The notes under the pieces: model-generated
Told to the model about the DNA's origin: nothing
Seen by the model: only the letters and a program-made list of their open reading frames with translations
Databases searched by the model: none
NCBI GenBank assembly: GCA_955652345.1
Contig: CATPBV010000001.1
Location: 1-8,400, forward strand
DNA from: an uncultured Solirubrobacteraceae bacterium
GTDB taxonomy: Bacteria > Actinomycetota > Thermoleophilia > Solirubrobacterales > Solirubrobacteraceae
DNA: 8,400 bases
Reading direction: 5' to 3'
Position numbers and translations under genes: made by a program
Part shown: one piece after another, positions 6,040-8,400 of the stretch
How positions within the stretch are numbered: position 1 is the first letter of the stretch
Layout of the letters: every line of letters starts with the position of its first letter

Positions 6040-7279
6040 TTACTCCCTCCCGCGAAGACCCACGCACGAGCTCGACCTCGTCGAGCACGGCGCGGGCGAC
6101 ATGACCCTTGCTGGCTTGCGGCACAAGCCGCTCTCCAGACGCGCTGATAATCGTAACCTCGTTCTGCGCCGAGTCGAACCCGATGTCGCGCCGCGAGATG
6201 TCGTTCACGACGACGAGATCGAGTCGCTTGCGCTCGAGCTTCTGGCGGCCAGAGCTTGTGGCGCCGTCGCCGTGCTCGGCCGCAAATCCCACCAGTACCT
6301 GGCCGGGCCGGCGCACCTCGGCGACCGCCGCCAGCACGTCGATCGTCGGCTCGAGCTCGATCGACGGCACGCCGCGGTCCTTCTTCAGCTTTTGCTCGCT
6401 GGGCTGCGCGGGGCGAAAGTCGGCGACTGCCGCCGCCATCAGCAGCACATCGCACGACGGAAACTCCCGCTCGCATGCTGCCGCGAGCTCTCCTGCCGTC
6501 TGCACACGGATCACCCTGGTCCCGGGGAGATCGTCGAGCGCGACGTTTGCGGCGATCACGGTCACTTCGGCCCCCCGGCGGACGGCGTCGCTCGCCAGCG
6601 CGTAGCCCATCCTGCCAGAGGAGCGGTTGCCCATGTAGCGAACGCTGTCGATCGGCTCCCTGGTCCCTCCGGCGCTGACCAGCACCCGCACGCCGGCCAG
6701 CGACGCGGGACCCAGCATCGCCTCCCATGCCGACAGGAGCTCGACCGGCTCGGCGAGCCGGCCGATGCCGCGCTCGCCGTGAGACGCAAGGTTTCCTTCG
6801 CCGGGCGGGATGATGGTGATCCCGCGACCGGCGAGCAGCCCGAGGTTCGCCTGGGTGGCCCCGCTCGTGTACATCCGATGGTTCATCGCGGGGGCCACCG
6901 CGATCGGGCAGGAGGCTGCGAGGGCAGCGGTGCACAGGAGGTTGTCGGCGTGACCGTGGGCGAGCTTCGCGAGCGTGTTGGCGCTGGCGGGGGCGATCAG
7001 GTAGGCCTGCGCGCGTTCGACGAGCGCCAGGTGGCTGATCGGAGCTCGATCGGGAAGCGGCTCGCCCGGATACGCGCCGCGCGCGGGGTCGGCGTCGAAC
7101 TCGCTGATCAGGACGGGCGCCCCGGTGATCGCCTCGAACGAGGCCTTGCCGACGAACCGCTCGCTCGTCGAAGTCTGGATCACGCGGACGGCGTGACCCG
7201 CGCTCACCGCCAGGCGCGCGGTCTCGACCGCCTTGTACGCCGCGATCCCACCGGTGACGCCAAGCAGCAGCCGGCCCAT
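5999..7279 (-). CDS. coaBC: Bifunctional phosphopantothenoylcysteine decarboxylase / phosphopantothenate-cysteine ligase
   Basis: CoaBC carries out two steps of coenzyme A synthesis: CoaB joins 4'-phosphopantothenate to cysteine, and CoaC, an FMN flavoprotein, decarboxylates the product. The 426-residue protein has both halves. CoaC (about 1-185): GVTGGIAAYKA (7-17), catalytic His in ISHL (His83), PASANT (97-102), PAMNHRM (130-136). CoaB (about 195-405): AGGTREPIDSVRYMGNRSSGRMG (203-225), AAAVADFRP (282-290), the KLKK lysines (297-300), GFAAE (331-335) and VVNDIS (357-362). The substrate clamp usually contains LACG; here it reads LASHG (164-168), so that cysteine is missing. As I recall, mycobacterial CoaBC lacks it too. 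The ATG at 7279 is 10 nt after the rpoZ stop, with a modest AGGA 8 nt before it. The C-terminal tail overlaps moxR. Confidence 0.96.
   Translation of the reverse strand: MGRLLLGVTGGIAAYKAVETARLAVSAGHAVRVIQTSTSERFVGKASFEAITGAPVLISEFDADPARGAYPGEPLPDRAPISHLALVERAQAYLIAPASANTLAKLAHGHADNLLCTAALAASCPIAVAPAMNHRMYTSGATQANLGLLAGRGITIIPPGEGNLASHGERGIGRLAEPVELLSAWEAMLGPASLAGVRVLVSAGGTREPIDSVRYMGNRSSGRMGYALASDAVRRGAEVTVIAANVALDDLPGTRVIRVQTAGELAAACEREFPSCDVLLMAAAVADFRPAQPSEQKLKKDRGVPSIELEPTIDVLAAVAEVRRPGQVLVGFAAEHGDGATSSGRQKLERKRLDLVVVNDISRRDIGFDSAQNEVTIISASGERLVPQASKGHVARAVLDEVELVRGSSREGVNGAGADARSAARV
6046..6050 (-). promoter_or_regulatory. Ribosome binding site of moxR inside coaBC
   Basis: GGAGG lies 6 nt before the moxR ATG and within the coaBC coding sequence. 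It supports the overlapping start, since no other good start follows in the moxR frame before the first conserved helices. Confidence 0.7.
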
Positions 7280-7289
7280 GGCAGCGGTC

Positions 7290-7517
7290 CTATCGGTATT
7301 GGTACTTAATCTTGCCCTGAGCTACTTCTTCGAGGGCGATCGTCAGGTAGTTCTTCGAGCGCGTGTCGACCATCGGAGGAGGAAACTCGTCGAACGTTCC
7401 CTCGCCGAGGTTGTGGTAGTAGGAGTTGATCTGACGGGCGCGCTTGGCGGCGACGATTACGCTCGCGTAGTCGGAGTCGACGTGCTCGAGCAGCTTGTCA
7501 ATGCGTGGTGAGATCAA
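7290..7517 (-). CDS. rpoZ: DNA-directed RNA polymerase omega subunit
   Basis: A 75-residue protein beginning MISPRIDKLLEHVDSDY, with the family's conserved KRARQI (25-30) and the C-terminal block NYLTIALEEVAQGKIKY (56-72). Omega helps fold and assemble the beta' subunit into core RNA polymerase. The start is a TTG at 7517. It has no closely spaced Shine-Dalgarno (AAAGGA is 13 nt away), but it matches the expected actinobacterial N-terminus, and no ATG or GTG lies in frame nearby. The ATG at 7530 reads only Met-Asp before a stop. The gene lies 33 nt after gmk and 10 nt before coaBC, the common actinobacterial order. Confidence 0.95.
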   Translation of the reverse strand: MISPRIDKLLEHVDSDYASVIVAAKRARQINSYYHNLGEGTFDEFPPPMVDTRSKNYLTIALEEVAQGKIKYQYR

Positions 7518-7550
7518 GTTGTCAGTCCATTCCTTTGGGTTACAGACAGG

Positions 7551-8129
7551 TTACTCGGCCCGGGCCAGCGCCTGGCGCACAACCGCCGCAAGCTCCTCGG
7601 TGGCGCGCTCAACCTCGTCGTTGACGATCACGTGTCGAAACTCATACTGCGCTTGCAGCTCGATTTCAGCGGTCCGCAAGCGCCGCTCCATCTCGGCCGG
7701 GGTGTCCGTGCCCCGGTGCAGGAGCCGTTCGCGCAGCGCCTCCGGCGACGGCGGGGCGATGAACACCGCGACCGCGTCGGGCAAGGCCTCACGCACCTGC
7801 CGGGCGCCCTGCACCTCGATCTCGAGCACGACGGGGCTCCCCTGCTCGAGCCGCCGGAGGACCTCGGAGCGCAGCGTCCCGTAGCGATTGCCTGAGTAGG
7901 TCGCGTGCTCGAGGAAGCCCCCGGCCCGCACCCGCTCCTCAAACTGCTCCGGCGTCAGAAAGTGGTAGTCGACTCCATCGCGCTCGCCTGGCCGTGGCCG
8001 TCGGGTCGTTGCCGAGACGGACAGCTCCAGCCCCGGGATGCGCTCGAATAGCCCGCGGATCAGGGTGCCCTTGCCGACGCCCGAGGGGCCGGTGATTACG
8101 AAAACCCGTACTGAGGCCCCCTCGCTCAT
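7551..8129 (-). CDS. gmk: Guanylate kinase
   Basis: Guanylate kinase transfers phosphate from ATP to GMP, giving GDP for nucleotide synthesis. At 192 residues it is of normal size. The P-loop GPSGVGKGT is at 14-22. The GMP-binding segment follows at about 37-57 (SVSATTRRPRPGERDGVDYHF split across SVSATTRRP and RDGVDYHF), then FLEHATYSGNRYGT (72-85) and the core strand VVLEIEVQGARQV (100-112). The lid region with arginines is at about 134-150, and the closing VIVND is at 167-171. The ATG at 8129 has no strong Shine-Dalgarno, but the conserved P-loop spacing leaves little room for another start. It lies between mihF and rpoZ as in other actinobacteria. Confidence 0.96.
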   Translation of the reverse strand: MSEGASVRVFVITGPSGVGKGTLIRGLFERIPGLELSVSATTRRPRPGERDGVDYHFLTPEQFEERVRAGGFLEHATYSGNRYGTLRSEVLRRLEQGSPVVLEIEVQGARQVREALPDAVAVFIAPPSPEALRERLLHRGTDTPAEMERRLRTAEIELQAQYEFRHVIVNDEVERATEELAAVVRQALARAE

Positions 8130-8141
8130 CGTGCCGCGGAC

Positions 8142-8159
8142 CGCCCTGGCGTGAGGGCG
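8142..8159. repeat. Short hairpin between mihF and gmk
   Basis: CGCCCT and AGGGCG are perfect 6-bp arms around a 6-nt loop within the 48-nt gap before gmk. There is no T-tract, so it is unlikely to terminate transcription. It could affect mRNA processing or gmk translation, or be chance in GC-rich DNA. Confidence 0.25.
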
Positions 8160-8177
8160 AGCAGCGGCGGCGCTGGA

Positions 8178-8400
8178 TCAGCGCCGCCGCATTAGCGTGA
8201 CCAGCTCGCGCCGCTGACGTTCCGAAAGTCCCCCGATCGTCTTGCTCGGGGAGATCCTGCACTGCGACAGGATCTTGTTGACCTTGACCCGGCCGTACTT
8301 CGGAACTGCAAGCAGGAGATCGAAGACCTTGGCGGTCTCGAGGTACTCCGGGGGTTCCAGCAGCAATTCGTGGATCGGCTGGCGCCCAGCTTTCAGGTCC
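8178..8400 (-). CDS. mihF: Actinobacterial integration host factor (MihF-type), C-terminal part
   Basis: The frame is open to the right edge, so the start lies outside the window; 73 residues are visible, beginning DLKAGRQPIHE. The sequence then has the pattern KVFDLLLAVPKYGRVKVNKILSQCRISPSKTIGGLSERQ with pauses typical of the mycobacterial/streptomycete IHF family: a helix-two-turn-helix core with a conserved PkyGrvKv loop and a GLSERQ helix. The protein is unrelated in sequence to HU or E. coli IHF. It is a DNA-binding nucleoid protein affecting DNA topology and recombination. An internal TTG at 8366 gives a shorter open frame, but family residues (LKAG) lie upstream of it, so it is not the start. 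Its position just before gmk is the usual actinobacterial one. Confidence 0.88.
   Translation of the reverse strand, partial: DLKAGRQPIHELLLEPPEYLETAKVFDLLLAVPKYGRVKVNKILSQCRISPSKTIGGLSERQRRELVTLMRRR

Noticed and set aside
5960..7309. A 449-codon open frame on the plus strand opposite coaBC
   Set aside because: It is antisense to a clearly conserved enzyme, is rich in Arg, His and Asp as expected for a shadow frame in GC-rich DNA, and has no family resemblance.
7522..7530. A two-codon ORF (ATG GAC TGA) before rpoZ
   Set aside because: AAAGGA directly abuts the ATG with no spacer, so initiation is unlikely; the rpoZ frame starts at the TTG downstream.

Overview
The window is high-GC DNA in which every supported gene reads on the minus strand, so gene order runs from position 8400 down to 1. 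The order mihF-gmk-rpoZ-coaBC, the actinobacterial-type IHF, an RNA polymerase omega that begins MISPRIDKLL, and a separate rimP-nusA pair together point to an Actinomycetota chromosome. Thermoleophilia (Solirubrobacterales/Gaiellales-like) is my best guess, but that is inference from gene order and sequence feel, not a database result.

Layout, right to left. (1) 8400-5999 is a housekeeping block: the end of the nucleoid protein mihF, guanylate kinase (gmk), the RNAP omega subunit (rpoZ) and bifunctional CoaBC for coenzyme A synthesis. (2) 6039-1083 is a cell-envelope type module: a MoxR AAA+ ATPase, a DUF58 membrane protein, a large membrane transglutaminase-like protein of the DUF3488/TgpA type, and a small TPR protein. 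It is joined to the first block by a 41-nt overlap of coaBC and moxR. The junctions inside it are a 54-nt gap, a 4-nt GTGA overlap and a 1-nt TGATG overlap, so blocks 1 and 2 look like one long transcription unit. (3) 1082-606 is a 477-nt stretch with no convincing protein but strong RNA-structure potential: a 29-bp helix with only three G.U wobbles, a second hairpin, a possible promoter, and an intrinsic-terminator-like hairpin with seven Ts that abuts the rimP coding region. (4) 590-1 is rimP and the first 57 codons of nusA, the start of the usual rimP-nusA-infB translation/transcription operon.

Start codons needed care. RimP probably starts at a GTG five codons inside the longest frame. 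The DUF58 gene appears to start at CTG, with an ideal Shine-Dalgarno. The transglutaminase gene starts at a GTG that overlaps the DUF58 stop, far downstream of its longest open frame. RpoZ starts at TTG.

The most interesting parts are the structured non-coding region, with a candidate RNA or palindromic element at 715-854, and the putative attenuator in front of rimP-nusA. The MoxR/DUF58/transglutaminase trio is a known but functionally poorly understood gene set. I see no CRISPR array, insertion sequence, tRNA or rRNA.
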